64,000 nucleotides of DNA from Rhizobium sp. 007 (GCF_015353075.1 NZ_CP064187.1:248001-312000); one strand, 5' to 3'. Counted from the first letter of the stretch, positions 35,513 through 44,979 are shown. Made by a program: numbers and translations. The notes: generated from the sequence alone by a model not told the origin.

Positions 35513-36442
35513 TCATCCAGCGGCGATTAGAGCCCCGGCGGTTTTGAATACGCCAAGTGGCGCGGTGGTAGCAACCGGCGGAAACGCGAAGCTTTCATCT
35601 TGCGCAGCGTTTCCGCCGGTTGCGGCGATGGTCCCGGCATAGCTTGCCGGGGTCTGGTATCCGAGCGATGAATGGGGCCGGAAATGGTTATAATCTTCGG
35701 CCCATTCGGCGATGGCGCTGCGAGCATGGTCGAGGCCGAAGAACAGGCTCTCGTCGAGCAGCTCGTCGCGCATCCGGCCGTTGAAGCTCTCGACATATCC
35801 GTTCTGCATCGGTTTACCCGGCGCGATGTAGTGCCACTCCACCTTGTGATCCTTCGACCAGGCAAGGATGGCATTCGAGGTGAGTTCGGTGCCATTGTCG
35901 GAGACAATCATGTCAGGCTTGCCACGCCGCTCGATCAGCGTTGTCAGTTCGCGGGCAACACGACGGCCGGAGATCGAGGTGTCCGGGATCGCTGCCAGGC
36001 ATTCGCGCGTCACGTCATCGACGACATTGAGAACGCGAAAGCGTCTGCCGCAGGCAAACTGGTCATGCACGAAGTCCAGTGACCAGCGGGCATTGGCCCT
36101 CGCTTCGACCAGGATCGGTGCACGCGTGCCGACAGCACGGCGTCTGGCTTTCCGCTTGCGAACGGATAGCCCTTCCTCGCGATACAGCCGATAGATGCGG
36201 TTGACCCCGGACGGCTCTCCGTCCCGCCGAAGCAGGATGAACAACCGTTTATAACCGAAGCGTCGCCGCTCATTGGCCAACTCGCGTAGCTTTGCTCGCA
36301 ATTCGATCTCCGGCGGTCGGCAGGACCGATAGCGGATCGTCTTGCGGTCGGCGGAGATGATCTGGCAGGCCCGCCGTTCCGAAAGACCCATGACGGCCTT
36401 CAGATGCGTGACGGCTTCACGCTTGGCGGCGGGCCCTACCAT
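35513..36442 (-). CDS. IS3-family transposase OrfB (DDE integrase core)
   Basis: A 309-residue frame carrying the rve integrase core. A helical HTH_21 region comes first ([21 protein letters not shown]). The DDE triad follows: Asp in [10 protein letters not shown], Asp in MIVSDNGTE, and Glu in [13 protein letters not shown]. Production of the full OrfAB transposase should need a -1 shift at the run of seven A residues at the OrfA end (36442-36448). The C-terminal tail repeats a Gly-Gly-Asn segment near the element end. No disabling mutation is visible. Confidence 0.92.
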   Translation of the reverse strand: MVGPAAKREAVTHLKAVMGLSERRACQIISADRKTIRYRSCRPPEIELRAKLRELANERRRFGYKRLFILLRRDGEPSGVNRIYRLYREEGLSVRKRKARRRAVGTRAPILVEARANARWSLDFVHDQFACGRRFRVLNVVDDVTRECLAAIPDTSISGRRVARELTTLIERRGKPDMIVSDNGTELTSNAILAWSKDHKVEWHYIAPGKPMQNGYVESFNGRMRDELLDESLFFGLDHARSAIAEWAEDYNHFRPHSSLGYQTPASYAGTIAATGGNAAQDESFAFPPVATTAPLGVFKTAGALIAAG

Positions 36443-36702
36443 TTTTTTGATAGAAGCTCGCGGAGTGCGGCTGCATCCAGCATCTGCTCCGCCAGCAGCT
36501 TCTTCAGCCTGCCGTTCTTGTCCTCAAGCGCCTTCAGCCGCTTCGCCTCGGAGACCTCCATGCCGCCGTATTTGGCTTTCCAGTTATAAAGCGTCGCTTC
36601 TGAAATTCCGTGCTTCCGGCAAAGGTCGGCCGCCTTCGCGCCAGCTTCCTGCTCCTTCAGCACCGCAATAATCTGCTCTTCCGTAAATCTCTGCTTCTTC
36701 AT
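36436..36702 (-). CDS. IS3-family transposase OrfA (helix-turn-helix)
   Basis: An 88-residue DNA-binding subunit, [21 protein letters not shown], with the [23 protein letters not shown] and a leucine-zipper-like end ([20 protein letters not shown]). It overlaps OrfB by 7 bp, with a slippery A7 run just before its stop. It provides recognition of the inverted repeats. Confidence 0.93.
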   Translation of the reverse strand: MKKQRFTEEQIIAVLKEQEAGAKAADLCRKHGISEATLYNWKAKYGGMEVSEAKRLKALEDKNGRLKKLLAEQMLDAAALRELLSKKW

Positions 36703-36842
36703 TCGTCCGTCCTTTAATAGGCCGGAACTCTAATCCATTCTGGAGGAAATTACCCGTGGCAGGTCACTGGATCTGCGCTACTTTTGTGCCTTTCAGAGAT
36801 GCCGGATTGTCTCTATGCGCTTCGGCAGAAATGCGTTTTTGT

Positions 36843-37625
36843 TTACGACATATAGAGCGGGGAGCGATCCCCATTAGCAGATAGCCACCGCCGGTAGCCG
36901 TCGATGGACGGACCGCCGAGGTTAATCGTATACTCCTCCCCGAATATGCAGATGATTGCATAAATCTCGTTCTCATCTGTTACCAGAAGCGAATATTCGT
37001 GCAGGACTTGGTAGACCGATTGATCCTCTGAAAAAATCGCCTCTTCGTCATATATACGTCGGCGACTCATCGGCCAGTTTTCCGGCGAATCTCCACGTCT
37101 AACAAACCGTCGAATGAGTTTCAGCTCTTCGGAAGCTATAATCTGACCTACGGTGATATCCCCTTCCATGGCCTTTTCGATGTAAACTTCCACGCCTATT
37201 TTCGCGATGAAGCGAGCAAGCAAACGGTCGTCGATAGGCATTGACAGTGGAACAAGAAACGTGCCTCGGTTTAAGCCCATCAAAGCTCTTACGAACCGGG
37301 CATCATCCTTTTCATGCCAAGCCCCAACGGATGTTCCTTCATCAGGCGAGGTGCGTAGGGCAATGGGTGCGCCCGCTTGCGCGAAGATTCCGTACTGAAA
37401 TGGGATAATGCCTCGTTTGTTCGCAATGCCTTGACGACTTCGAAGATTTTGGAAATTTATCGAGGACAGAACGGGCTCTTCGATTTTTGATGCGAAATAG
37501 TTATTGCATTTGTCGCAAACTATTCCCCGTTTGAGGATGTGTTCTTTGTTCCCAAGGGATTCGGGAATAATGTGTTCGACACTACGAGATTTGCTCGCAT
37601 CATGCTCGCAAAAGACGCACCACAT
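36843..37625 (-). CDS. HNH-family endonuclease-like protein
   Basis: A 260-residue protein. The first ~50 residues are a zinc-bound HNH-type domain: Cys3-X2-Cys6, then VEHIIPESLGN with the His of the nuclease site, and Cys37-X2-Cys40-Asn41. The remaining ~200 residues (IPFQYGIFAQAGAPIALRTS, then WPMSRRRIYDEEAIFSEDQ) have no recognised domain and may sense or bind a target. Its 5' end overlaps the ASCH gene by 26 bp, so it is translated from the same transcript as ASCH and GNAT-PIN. Nuclease activity is inferred from the motif. Confidence 0.75.
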   Translation of the reverse strand: MWCVFCEHDASKSRSVEHIIPESLGNKEHILKRGIVCDKCNNYFASKIEEPVLSSINFQNLRSRQGIANKRGIIPFQYGIFAQAGAPIALRTSPDEGTSVGAWHEKDDARFVRALMGLNRGTFLVPLSMPIDDRLLARFIAKIGVEVYIEKAMEGDITVGQIIASEELKLIRRFVRRGDSPENWPMSRRRIYDEEAIFSEDQSVYQVLHEYSLLVTDENEIYAIICIFGEEYTINLGGPSIDGYRRWLSANGDRSPLYMS

Positions 37626-38073
37626 TGTTCACTTGTTCCTCTTCAAAATTACTTATCTGAAGGAGGCGTTGGGCCTCCAACGCTGTAATACGGCAAAGCA
37701 CCTGTGGTGGGTGGAAGCCCTTCCTCCAAACTCGCAATTGTTCGATGTCGATCGGTTGGATACGTTGCACCTTTGAGAGCCGGATTCCGATGGCTTCTCG
37801 CGCTCCATCAAAGTAGCGATCAAACTCGTTGCGGCTAATTGCCGTGCGATCGGAATAGGTTTCCCACATGGCGTGGGGAGTACCCCGAAAAATGGTATCG
37901 ATGACCGCGATTCCGACGATCGACGCGACGGGGCGCGTCGCATAAATCCAGAGACGTGCGCCTACCTCTATCGGGGGAATGCGGCGGCGAAGTTCGACTG
38001 TTTTTTTGCCAGCTAAGATGGCCTCTGCAAAAGGCGGCCGGATCGATATGATTGCTTCATTGAATTTTGCCAT
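37600..38073 (-). CDS. ASCH/PUA-like domain protein
   Basis: A 157-residue protein with a classical ASCH domain in its first ~110 residues: ISIRPPFAEAILAGKKTVELRRR, then GARLWIYATRPVASIVGIAVID. ASCH domains bind RNA or modified nucleobases; the E. coli member YqfB hydrolyses N4-acetylcytidine. The start at 38073 (MAKFNEAII) lies 17 bp inside the end of the GNAT-PIN gene, and its 3' end overlaps the HNH gene. Translational coupling of all three is clear from the overlaps; the biochemical role is inference. Confidence 0.8.
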   Translation of the reverse strand: MAKFNEAIISIRPPFAEAILAGKKTVELRRRIPPIEVGARLWIYATRPVASIVGIAVIDTIFRGTPHAMWETYSDRTAISRNEFDRYFDGAREAIGIRLSKVQRIQPIDIEQLRVWRKGFHPPQVLCRITALEAQRLLQISNFEEEQVNNVVRLLRA

Positions 38074-40255
38074 TAGACCACCCGTAAGTGAGAATGGAGT
38101 CGATCTTCTCACTTGAAAGCGAGACAGCGGATACAAGGTTCGTGGGGCCGACCGCATCGAAGCGTTTCAGTGTATCGAACGGCACGGGCGCAGGAAACAC
38201 CATCAGGTTATCGAAAGTCGTCAGCAAAACATTGCCACTTACAGAGAATCCATCGGCATTATCAATGACCAATCGTTTGTCCGATTTGCGATTCAGCTGT
38301 GATTTTGGAACCACAATCGAGTTGACGATTCGAGCAACGGCCACAGCGGCCCCTCTTCCGTTCTTCTTGCCCTTTGACTCATAAAAGATGATCGGAGCGC
38401 CAACGCGCATTTTTTTGGAGGCTTGGGGCGAATTGACATAGCCGCGCAGGGAGAGGAATGCCGCATCGCGGTTGGCGATGAAAGCTAAACTTGGCTGGAC
38501 CGCCGTTCCTAACAACTCGTCGGCGTATGCTCGCGTAATGGGAACGATCACACCCTCTCGACCTGGCCAGACCAATAGCGTCGGGCCAAGGAGGTCTTCC
38601 AAAACAGTCGAACCGATCCGCACCTTTGTCCCCGCGGGGGTCTGGATTTCGATATCGTTGCCGGTTGACGTGATCGGCAAAGTATCCGGCAAAATAAGTC
38701 CCGTTCGCCGGCGCACTTGTTGAACTACGGCAAACCATGTGCTTGCAGAACAGGGCCTGCCAATCGCAATTTTCGAAAAGTTGGGCGAATTTCCATGCCG
38801 CTGAAATCCGCGTGCCATGGCCAGTTTGTTAACAATCGACTGCCCGCCGAGATGAATCAATTCGATTGGGATCGGCGCTTTTCGGCTTGAAGTGCGTATT
38901 AATGTGTTCAGCAGGTGATCCGTGAAGAGCTCGGCGTCATGGTGTTCGTGCCGGACATGCACGATCATGCGTGCGACAGGATCTACCCCTTTGGGGACTT
39001 GAACAACCCCGGCCGCCATGACACGTCCATCACATCGGATTGCTTCGCGTTGGATGAACTCCACTGGCGTATCCGGTTTGGCAAATTCCGAAATGACCGA
39101 AGTAGGTACACCCATTTCAGTGAGGTAGGCTGACAACTCCGCATTATCTATTGGGCCCAGTTCAAACCCATCGCCATGCAAAGCGACCAAGGGCGAGCTA
39201 AGGGGCTCTGGCAAAAGATCTAAAACTTCTTCAACCGTCGCTATATCGATACCAAACGTCGATAGAAGTTCATTACGCGCATTCAGGATGGGACCATCTC
39301 GGGTGATAAATGCCGCAGCGCGCGAAATGGCGGCATGAGCAAGATGCTTTGCGTCGCTCTTGGCCTGCTGTGTGCCGACCCCTTTTGCGTTCCGCTGTAC
39401 GAATACGATGTCGTAGATCTGATCTGCCACTTTGCCCAACGTAGAGGTATCGGGTGTAGGTAGCCTTGGAAGCTGTAGTGCCATCTGAAGAATAGGATCC
39501 GCAGAAGGGGTATTGGAAGTCCTCCGAAGCTCCGAGACAAACTCATCCGCTATTGCAAGACGAATTGTATGACCGAGAGCTTCACCGAACAGGCGGCGCG
39601 CGAACTCTGACTGATCCCGTTGCCTTACGAGATCGAAATACACATTCAAGTCGAACGCGAAAACCGGAACTTCTCCGGGATTGCGATGGCGAATTCCTAG
39701 GTAGGTTTGTGAGCTTGCCTGAGCCGCAGCGAAAGAAAAGAGATTATCTGTATCGAGTTGACGTGAATGCACGATGATCTTGCGTCCACGGGCTTTTCCT
39801 CCGGCTCGTTGAAGCACGGGTTGAAAGCCATTCTTCGTGTAGAAGGCGAGCGCATGCGAAAGATCGGACGCGATGTCCGCTCGGATAGACAGGAAGCCGA
39901 CGCGCTCAAGTTCCGACACCAGGGCTTTAAGGAGAGATGACGCCACTCCCACTTTTCGAAACGCACTGACTACCGCGACCTGCTGTACTTTTGCGTTAGG
40001 GAACACTCCACTGTGAAGAAGATACCCTGCGAAGCTGCGAGATCCACAATCATTTACGACAGCGGCAATCAAGCGGCCACGCCCGATCGCATCCTCAAAA
40101 GCCTTGGCAGGAAGAAATCCAAGGGCATTGTCTTTTTCAGAATCAGCGAGCGTGCGAATTTCTGGCAAAAGCGACGTCAGCGCCGCAGTCTCGCGCTCTA
40201 TGACGACAACGGGTTGTTTCACCCCCAATCCCCAACTCAGCCGCTGTGAATGCAT
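38057..40255 (-). CDS. GNAT acetyltransferase-PIN nuclease-PUA-like multidomain protein
   Basis: A 732-residue protein. Residues ~15-165 are a GNAT acetyltransferase with the acetyl-CoA loop RKVGVASSLLKAL (Arg100-Gly103-Ala105) and a C-terminal DLSHALAFYTKNGFQPV. Residues ~197-340 fit a PIN RNase, with acidic residues Asp202 (FAFDLNVYFDL), Glu238, Asp301 and Asp320 (FITRDGPIL). Residues ~375-510 look like a second, degenerate GNAT fold (GFQRHG). Residues ~615-690 contain a PUA/ASCH-like strand pattern (VGAPIIFYESKGKKNGRG, then AVARIVNS). It heads an overlapping operon with ASCH and HNH genes. RNA modification coupled to cleavage is a plausible but unproven role. Confidence 0.72.
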   Translation of the reverse strand: MHSQRLSWGLGVKQPVVVIERETAALTSLLPEIRTLADSEKDNALGFLPAKAFEDAIGRGRLIAAVVNDCGSRSFAGYLLHSGVFPNAKVQQVAVVSAFRKVGVASSLLKALVSELERVGFLSIRADIASDLSHALAFYTKNGFQPVLQRAGGKARGRKIIVHSRQLDTDNLFSFAAAQASSQTYLGIRHRNPGEVPVFAFDLNVYFDLVRQRDQSEFARRLFGEALGHTIRLAIADEFVSELRRTSNTPSADPILQMALQLPRLPTPDTSTLGKVADQIYDIVFVQRNAKGVGTQQAKSDAKHLAHAAISRAAAFITRDGPILNARNELLSTFGIDIATVEEVLDLLPEPLSSPLVALHGDGFELGPIDNAELSAYLTEMGVPTSVISEFAKPDTPVEFIQREAIRCDGRVMAAGVVQVPKGVDPVARMIVHVRHEHHDAELFTDHLLNTLIRTSSRKAPIPIELIHLGGQSIVNKLAMARGFQRHGNSPNFSKIAIGRPCSASTWFAVVQQVRRRTGLILPDTLPITSTGNDIEIQTPAGTKVRIGSTVLEDLLGPTLLVWPGREGVIVPITRAYADELLGTAVQPSLAFIANRDAAFLSLRGYVNSPQASKKMRVGAPIIFYESKGKKNGRGAAVAVARIVNSIVVPKSQLNRKSDKRLVIDNADGFSVSGNVLLTTFDNLMVFPAPVPFDTLKRFDAVGPTNLVSAVSLSSEKIDSILTYGWSNGKIQ

Positions 40256-40415
40256 CCGAAGCAGCCAGCTGGTAAAGTCCGTTCTAAGAATGCTGCGGCA
40301 ATATTCTGCATATTCTAAATACCCACGAATCAGATCCGCGCGTCGTCCGCGCCCCTATTCAGTTTCACCATAATGGTGCCGAATGGGAAAGGCGCGATTG
40401 GTCGATTGCCGGGCA

Positions 40416-40970
40416 TTATAGTGGCTGTAGATCGAGGATCGACGTCCATCCCCGTACAACATTCTCGATGATGCTTCTCAAAGAGCGTGCTACCCCTTGT
40501 GTTGGAACAATTACTTTCACGCCGAAATCAATGTTGAGCTCCGTATTCTCGATTTCGACGCACTCCGAGATCGCCAATACACGGCCACGTTTTTCGACGT
40601 GAACGATGTGTTTGGCAGTGAGCTCGGCGTGCTTCACCGCATCTGCTACCTCTCCAAGAATTTTAGAATCGTTGGGGCGAGCGGACCCGTCGGCTGTCTT
40701 GGTGCTGTCGGCCAAAAGTTTTCTAGCTTGACCTAGGTTGGCTATTCCCATCGAGGTCATTGCGCCACGCTCGACCGCAACGTCTGTGAAGTGATGAAGG
40801 AGGATTGAAGCGCACATCGCCGTCCGAAGTGTCTCATAGCCCGTTTCGTAGACATGTTGAGCGTCCGCGTCTTTTGCTGATGCGGCCAATTGCTCTTCAA
40901 ATCTGAAGTATTCCCTGACGGTTGATAAAACCACTCGTTCCCAGTGTGTCTTCAGGACAATACTACCCAA
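40416..40970 (-). CDS. Unknown protein between GNAT-PIN and MmeI-like genes
   Basis: A 184-residue, mostly helical protein. An N-terminal helical part (THWERVVLSTVREYFRFEEQ, then YETLRTAMCASILLHHFTDV) is followed by DAVKHAELTAKHI, which may be a DxxKH-like helical motif, and a beta-rich C-terminus. The start is a TTG at 40970 with GGGGGCG upstream. It lies 160 bp before the GNAT-PIN gene and 82 bp after the MmeI-like gene, same strand. I do not recognise a family. Confidence 0.6.
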   Translation of the reverse strand: MGSIVLKTHWERVVLSTVREYFRFEEQLAASAKDADAQHVYETGYETLRTAMCASILLHHFTDVAVERGAMTSMGIANLGQARKLLADSTKTADGSARPNDSKILGEVADAVKHAELTAKHIVHVEKRGRVLAISECVEIENTELNIDFGVKVIVPTQGVARSLRSIIENVVRGWTSILDLQPL

Positions 40971-41052
40971 TGGTCGCCCCCTGAGTGAACAGCTTGGTGA
41001 TATTCGGCAATTTCCCTCGCCACCGGGTGAGACGCATTTAGGAATGGACGCA

Positions 41053-43902
41053 CTAGGCGGCCGACTTTAGGCGCCGCCGGACTTTGGAGACGTCAACCGT
41101 TGTCAGCATCGGCAAGACCATTTTTTCGTAAAGTTCAAACAGGTGCTCTGCCCGTTCACGCTCCGAATTGAAAGGTTCACTGCGATACAATCGATCAACA
41201 GCTATATCCAGTTTTTTGTGGGCTTGGCGAAGGCTCTTGGGCATCGCATCGGGATCGTAAAGTTGAGCTAACGAGCTGTTTGGATATTTAGATCTTGCAT
41301 TAATAACTTCATTTGCAAGTTTTTCGACATTTTCCTTCGCTTTCGGGGCAGCGTGAGGCCAAGGGAAAGTATTGTAAACAATACCGCTTGAGTATTGGAA
41401 ACGACTTTCAAGCCGCCCTCCGATATTCGCGAGCCACGACTTGTGCATCTGTGATGATAGCACTCCGAACATAAACAGCGAAGGCTGCTGAACAATCTTA
41501 AGCTTATTACTAGGTACACTCGGGGGAGTAATCCACCCCAGCGGTACATACTCGCGCTTTTCGGAGCTTACCTCTGGAAAAGCTAAGAAGGGTTCGGTTG
41601 GTATTACGGTTACGTGGAAAGCCGATGGACTATCTGCAAGCATCGTTGCCGATTGCCCCGGCGGCTTAAGCTCACCGTTTTGCCTTCTTTTATGCCTGAT
41701 CTCGCCCTTCCGGTAGCTTCTGACAAGGTCGAGCCGCTTCTTTATCGTCTTTGCTTTTTTTATTGGCATCGCTTTCTCATCATCTGATGGCGCCGATTGA
41801 TCAAGTGTTAACAGCCATCGATGATTGCCATACAAGAATTCTTCTCCTCCAATGTACGGGTGGAGATAATGCGCGGCCTCGGGGCACGCCGCTAGTAATT
41901 CCTGACGCTCCTCTTCGGTGTCACATATCAGGTAACCGCCATCGATTGGCTTGGTACCAATGATTTGCTTTGGCAAACCGTTCAGCGGACGCGACGTTTC
42001 CGAAACGACCCGATGCCGATCATTAAGATCGGACGCGTCGAAAAGATAGGCAGTGAGGGCTTTGTGGTTACTTTCCGTGGGGTCGCCCATAACCGACGGG
42101 TAACTAAACAGCCTTTTTACAGGCGGCTCGTTCGTTGACTTAGCCAGGCCAATGATAACGACGTGTACTCGCGCTGCGCCGCTTGCCTCTGATGTCCAGG
42201 CGAATGTTCTGTGAGCAAAAGAGATTTCAAGCTTAAAACGTTTGAATAGTATGGGCCATAGCTGCGCTACCTGCTCGCCCTGCGTGATCGAATTGGTGGA
42301 AACGAACGCAATGTCGGCACTGCCATTCTGAACGTACTCGCCAGCCTTAATGAACCAAGCGCTTACATAATCCAGCGTCCCACCGCTTCCTCCAAGCTTG
42401 GCTAGGTCGCGTACCTGCTTGCGTTGATGTGAACTCTGGTTTTTGGATCCGATAAAAGGTGGGTTCCCAAGAACGTAGCTGCATTCCAGGGGCGAGATTA
42501 GATTATGCCAATCGGTTTCAAGGGCATCAGCATTCAAAATGCGTGGTGATTTATTCAGCGGTATTCTCGTGAAGGTCTTACCGAACTCGTAGCTAAGCTG
42601 GTTGTTCATAATGTGGTCCATCATCCACATCGCAACCGCTGCAATTCGCGCAGGGAATTCCTCCAACTCGATGCCGTAAAACTGATCTACATCGATCTTC
42701 GAAAGCACAGTGACGTCGAGCTCTAGCTGTCCCTCTGGATAAAGCGCCTGCAAGACTTCGATTTCGATCAATCTAAGCTCACGGTACGCAATAATAAGGA
42801 AGTTGCCGCAGCCGCATGCAGGGTCGAAGAATTTTAGTTTTCCGAGCCTCGACCAGAACTTTTGAAGTTCAGCTGCTCGATTTCGCTTGAGCTCCTTTAT
42901 GCGCTTCAGATCCCTTCTTAGGTCGTCAAGAAATAGAGGCCCGATAAGCTTTAGGATGTTCTTTTCTGATGTATAATGCGCACCAAGCCTTCGACGTTCA
43001 CCGCTAAGCATGACTGATTGGAAAAGAGAACCAAAAATTGCCGGCGATACCTTTTCCCATTTGAACGCGCTCGCGTCCAGCAGCGTCTGACGGATTTTAC
43101 TGTCGAAAGACGGTATCTTGAGTGTTTCCTTGAAAAGCTCACCGTTAATGTAGGGAAACTGCGCAAGTTGCTCATCCAGATTAGAATGACGTTCTTCTTC
43201 CTTGGTGTTTAAGACCTGAAACAGTTCATTAATCTGCCCGCCGAGACCGGTACCGTCTTCATTGGTATTTTCATGAAGCCATGCACGAAATATACCGGTT
43301 TCGAAGATACCTGTCGCGTCGGCAAATAAGCAAAATAACAATCGGACCAGAAATTTCTCAAGATCGTGGCCGCGATATCCCGTTGCTTCGAGTGCATCAT
43401 GAACCGCACCCATAAGGCGCGATGCGGCTATGTTTGCTTCAGGTTGATCCTGATAGCTTTTTTTCTTACCGCCAGCGATGAAGTCGAAAAGCTCAACCTT
43501 TTTTGGGAACTCTTCGAGCTTGAATTTCCATTCGCCCCCTTCGTCAAGGTCATACAATTCGAAACTTTGGAAATCGCTCAAAAGAATGTATCTAGGATAT
43601 TCACTTTCTTTTAGACCAGAAAAATATTCATGGGCTTGCGATTTAGCTTTGGTTAGATTTTTCCCGGCACTTTTTTGTTCTATAAGAAGTACTCCCGGCC
43701 AGAGAAGGTCAATGTAGCCTGACTTCTTATCAAGCTTTTGCACGTGTTGTTCGAAGTTTGCTACTCTTCGACGCTTAATGCCAAAAACTTTGAAAAAATC
43801 ATTGTAAAAGCTGTGGGTTTCGCCTTTTTCGTAGTTAGCGTCTTTCCAGTCTCTTGCAAAGCCTGATGCTCTAACCCGTATCTCATTCCAAGAAAGTCTC
43901 AT
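41053..43902 (-). CDS. MmeI-like single-chain restriction-modification enzyme (type IIL)
   Basis: A 949-residue protein of the MmeI family (MmeI itself is ~919). A PD-(D/E)XK nuclease site Asp65-X9-Glu75-X-Lys77 is seen in YIDLLWPGVLLIEQKSAG. A helical connector covers ~155-345. The adenine methyltransferase has motif I at FFDPACGCGNFLI (360-370) and motif IV NPPF (480-483). A C-terminal target-recognition region carries specificity. One chain cuts and modifies DNA, so no partner gene is needed. Translation is set at ATG 43902 (MRLSWNEIRVRASG); the longer frame to 43971 is rejected. Base use is more AT-rich than the host, consistent with acquisition. The recognised sequence cannot be deduced here. 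Confidence 0.85.
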   Translation of the reverse strand: MRLSWNEIRVRASGFARDWKDANYEKGETHSFYNDFFKVFGIKRRRVANFEQHVQKLDKKSGYIDLLWPGVLLIEQKSAGKNLTKAKSQAHEYFSGLKESEYPRYILLSDFQSFELYDLDEGGEWKFKLEEFPKKVELFDFIAGGKKKSYQDQPEANIAASRLMGAVHDALEATGYRGHDLEKFLVRLLFCLFADATGIFETGIFRAWLHENTNEDGTGLGGQINELFQVLNTKEEERHSNLDEQLAQFPYINGELFKETLKIPSFDSKIRQTLLDASAFKWEKVSPAIFGSLFQSVMLSGERRRLGAHYTSEKNILKLIGPLFLDDLRRDLKRIKELKRNRAAELQKFWSRLGKLKFFDPACGCGNFLIIAYRELRLIEIEVLQALYPEGQLELDVTVLSKIDVDQFYGIELEEFPARIAAVAMWMMDHIMNNQLSYEFGKTFTRIPLNKSPRILNADALETDWHNLISPLECSYVLGNPPFIGSKNQSSHQRKQVRDLAKLGGSGGTLDYVSAWFIKAGEYVQNGSADIAFVSTNSITQGEQVAQLWPILFKRFKLEISFAHRTFAWTSEASGAARVHVVIIGLAKSTNEPPVKRLFSYPSVMGDPTESNHKALTAYLFDASDLNDRHRVVSETSRPLNGLPKQIIGTKPIDGGYLICDTEEERQELLAACPEAAHYLHPYIGGEEFLYGNHRWLLTLDQSAPSDDEKAMPIKKAKTIKKRLDLVRSYRKGEIRHKRRQNGELKPPGQSATMLADSPSAFHVTVIPTEPFLAFPEVSSEKREYVPLGWITPPSVPSNKLKIVQQPSLFMFGVLSSQMHKSWLANIGGRLESRFQYSSGIVYNTFPWPHAAPKAKENVEKLANEVINARSKYPNSSLAQLYDPDAMPKSLRQAHKKLDIAVDRLYRSEPFNSERERAEHLFELYEKMVLPMLTTVDVSKVRRRLKSAA

Positions 43903-44120
43903 GATATAGCCCTGATGCCCTGAAAGTGACGCTAACCTAGGTCGGAAAAGGTGAATTTTTTGGAACTTCAACCAACGATATTTAGCCTTTGATCGAGCGC
44001 TATAGCACGCTTTCGGGGCGCGTAGTTTTGTGATGGTTGAAATATCACAAAATTTGCAATTTGTGACATCCGGGCTCTTCGCTCATTTCGCAAGGTCCGC
44101 AACATCTCGCCTCGATATGC

Positions 44121-44612
44121 GTGCGGCTGATTGCTGCATTCGAGGAACAACGTCACCGCCAGATATGCAAGTTAAGCCCGTCGAGAATATCAGCGAGGGA
44201 ATGGATACTCCGCGTCACCGCTCCGATTGTCGGTGCCTGCGTAGTGATTGCGTGTTGGGCGGGGTACGTGGAGTTGTCGGAAGTCCCACCTTATATTGTG
44301 CCGGGGCCGGAGACCGTCGCTATGGCACTTGTAAACGATTGGTCCATACTGGGACCGGCGCTTTGGGTAACTGCCCAAAACTACATCTGTGGCGCTGCTC
44401 CTCGCTGTGGTGGGAGGGGATGCGCGGCGGTGGTATTGGCACAATCTCGATGGATTGAGACGTTGTTGTCGCCGGTCATGGTAACATTGCAGGTAACGCC
44501 GATCGTCGCGATTGCGCCGCTGATCCTGAGCTACGCGCAGACACCGTGGATTGCGCAGTTGATATGTGCGTTTCTTGTGACGTTCTTCCCAATCATTCTG
44601 AATACGCTGTAA
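44121..44612 (+). pseudogene. Decayed ABC transporter permease (SsuC/TauC-like)
   Basis: Translation gives a recognisable BPD-transporter start (VPPYIVPGPETVAMALVNDW) and membrane segments (VTPIVAIAPLILSY, LICAFLVTFFPIILNTL). In the middle the frame runs through an abnormal Arg/Cys-rich stretch (CGAAPRCGGRGCAAVV) where the conserved helix should be. The protein stops after ~163 residues, about 100 short. The ATP-binding and substrate-binding partners are absent. A remnant. Confidence 0.7.
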
Positions 44613-44721
44613 GGCTTGAAAAGCACTGAACGCCCATCAAGGTGGAAGCGTACCCACCTCTGGGGCTTTGGCTAAGTTCGCCTCCGACCGCTAAAGCCCT
44701 TGGCCCCCAAAAGATGCCCGC

Positions 44722-44979
44722 TTAACTGGCCCTCTTCTTCCTCCCTGTCCCCCTCCTCTTCCCAGTCCGTATCACCGACCGAGTAATTGGCACACCTCCA
44801 AACCCCGTCAGCATTCCCACAACTGGCAACATCGCCACCCACTGTTCTGGCCTAAGTGCCGACGCCAATATATCCCCCTCCAAAGCCTTCGATATGGCTG
44901 CATTCTCGTCCCTCTGACGCGACATCCTATAGTCATGAACATAACCATTCGGAGGGCGTGTCGGCCTAATCCTTGGCAT
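44722..44979 (-). CDS. Small hypothetical protein near attR
   Basis: An 85-residue basic protein: MPRIRPTRPPNGYVHDYRMS, a short hydrophobic segment (QWVAMLPVVGMLTGFGG), and a strongly basic tail. It overlaps the HTH gene upstream by 14 bp. It may be a phage-like accessory protein; function unknown. Confidence 0.45.
   Translation of the reverse strand: MPRIRPTRPPNGYVHDYRMSRQRDENAAISKALEGDILASALRPEQWVAMLPVVGMLTGFGGVPITRSVIRTGKRRGTGRKKRAS

Larger units (their letters stand above)
35495..36766 (-). mobile_element. IS3-family (IS407-group) insertion sequence
   Basis: A 1272-bp element. Terminal inverted repeats start TGACCTGCCAC at both ends and continue imperfectly for about 26 bp. A 4-bp target duplication CTGG lies at 35491-35494 and 36767-36770, matching the IS407 group. 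Two overlapping transposase frames are intact, so the element is probably active and recent. Confidence 0.92.

Noticed and set aside
41053..43902. PglX/BREX or DISARM methylase
   Set aside because: No pglZ, brxC, drmA-like or other partner genes nearby, and the Asp-X9-Glu-X-Lys nuclease at the N-terminus is specific to the MmeI-like group.
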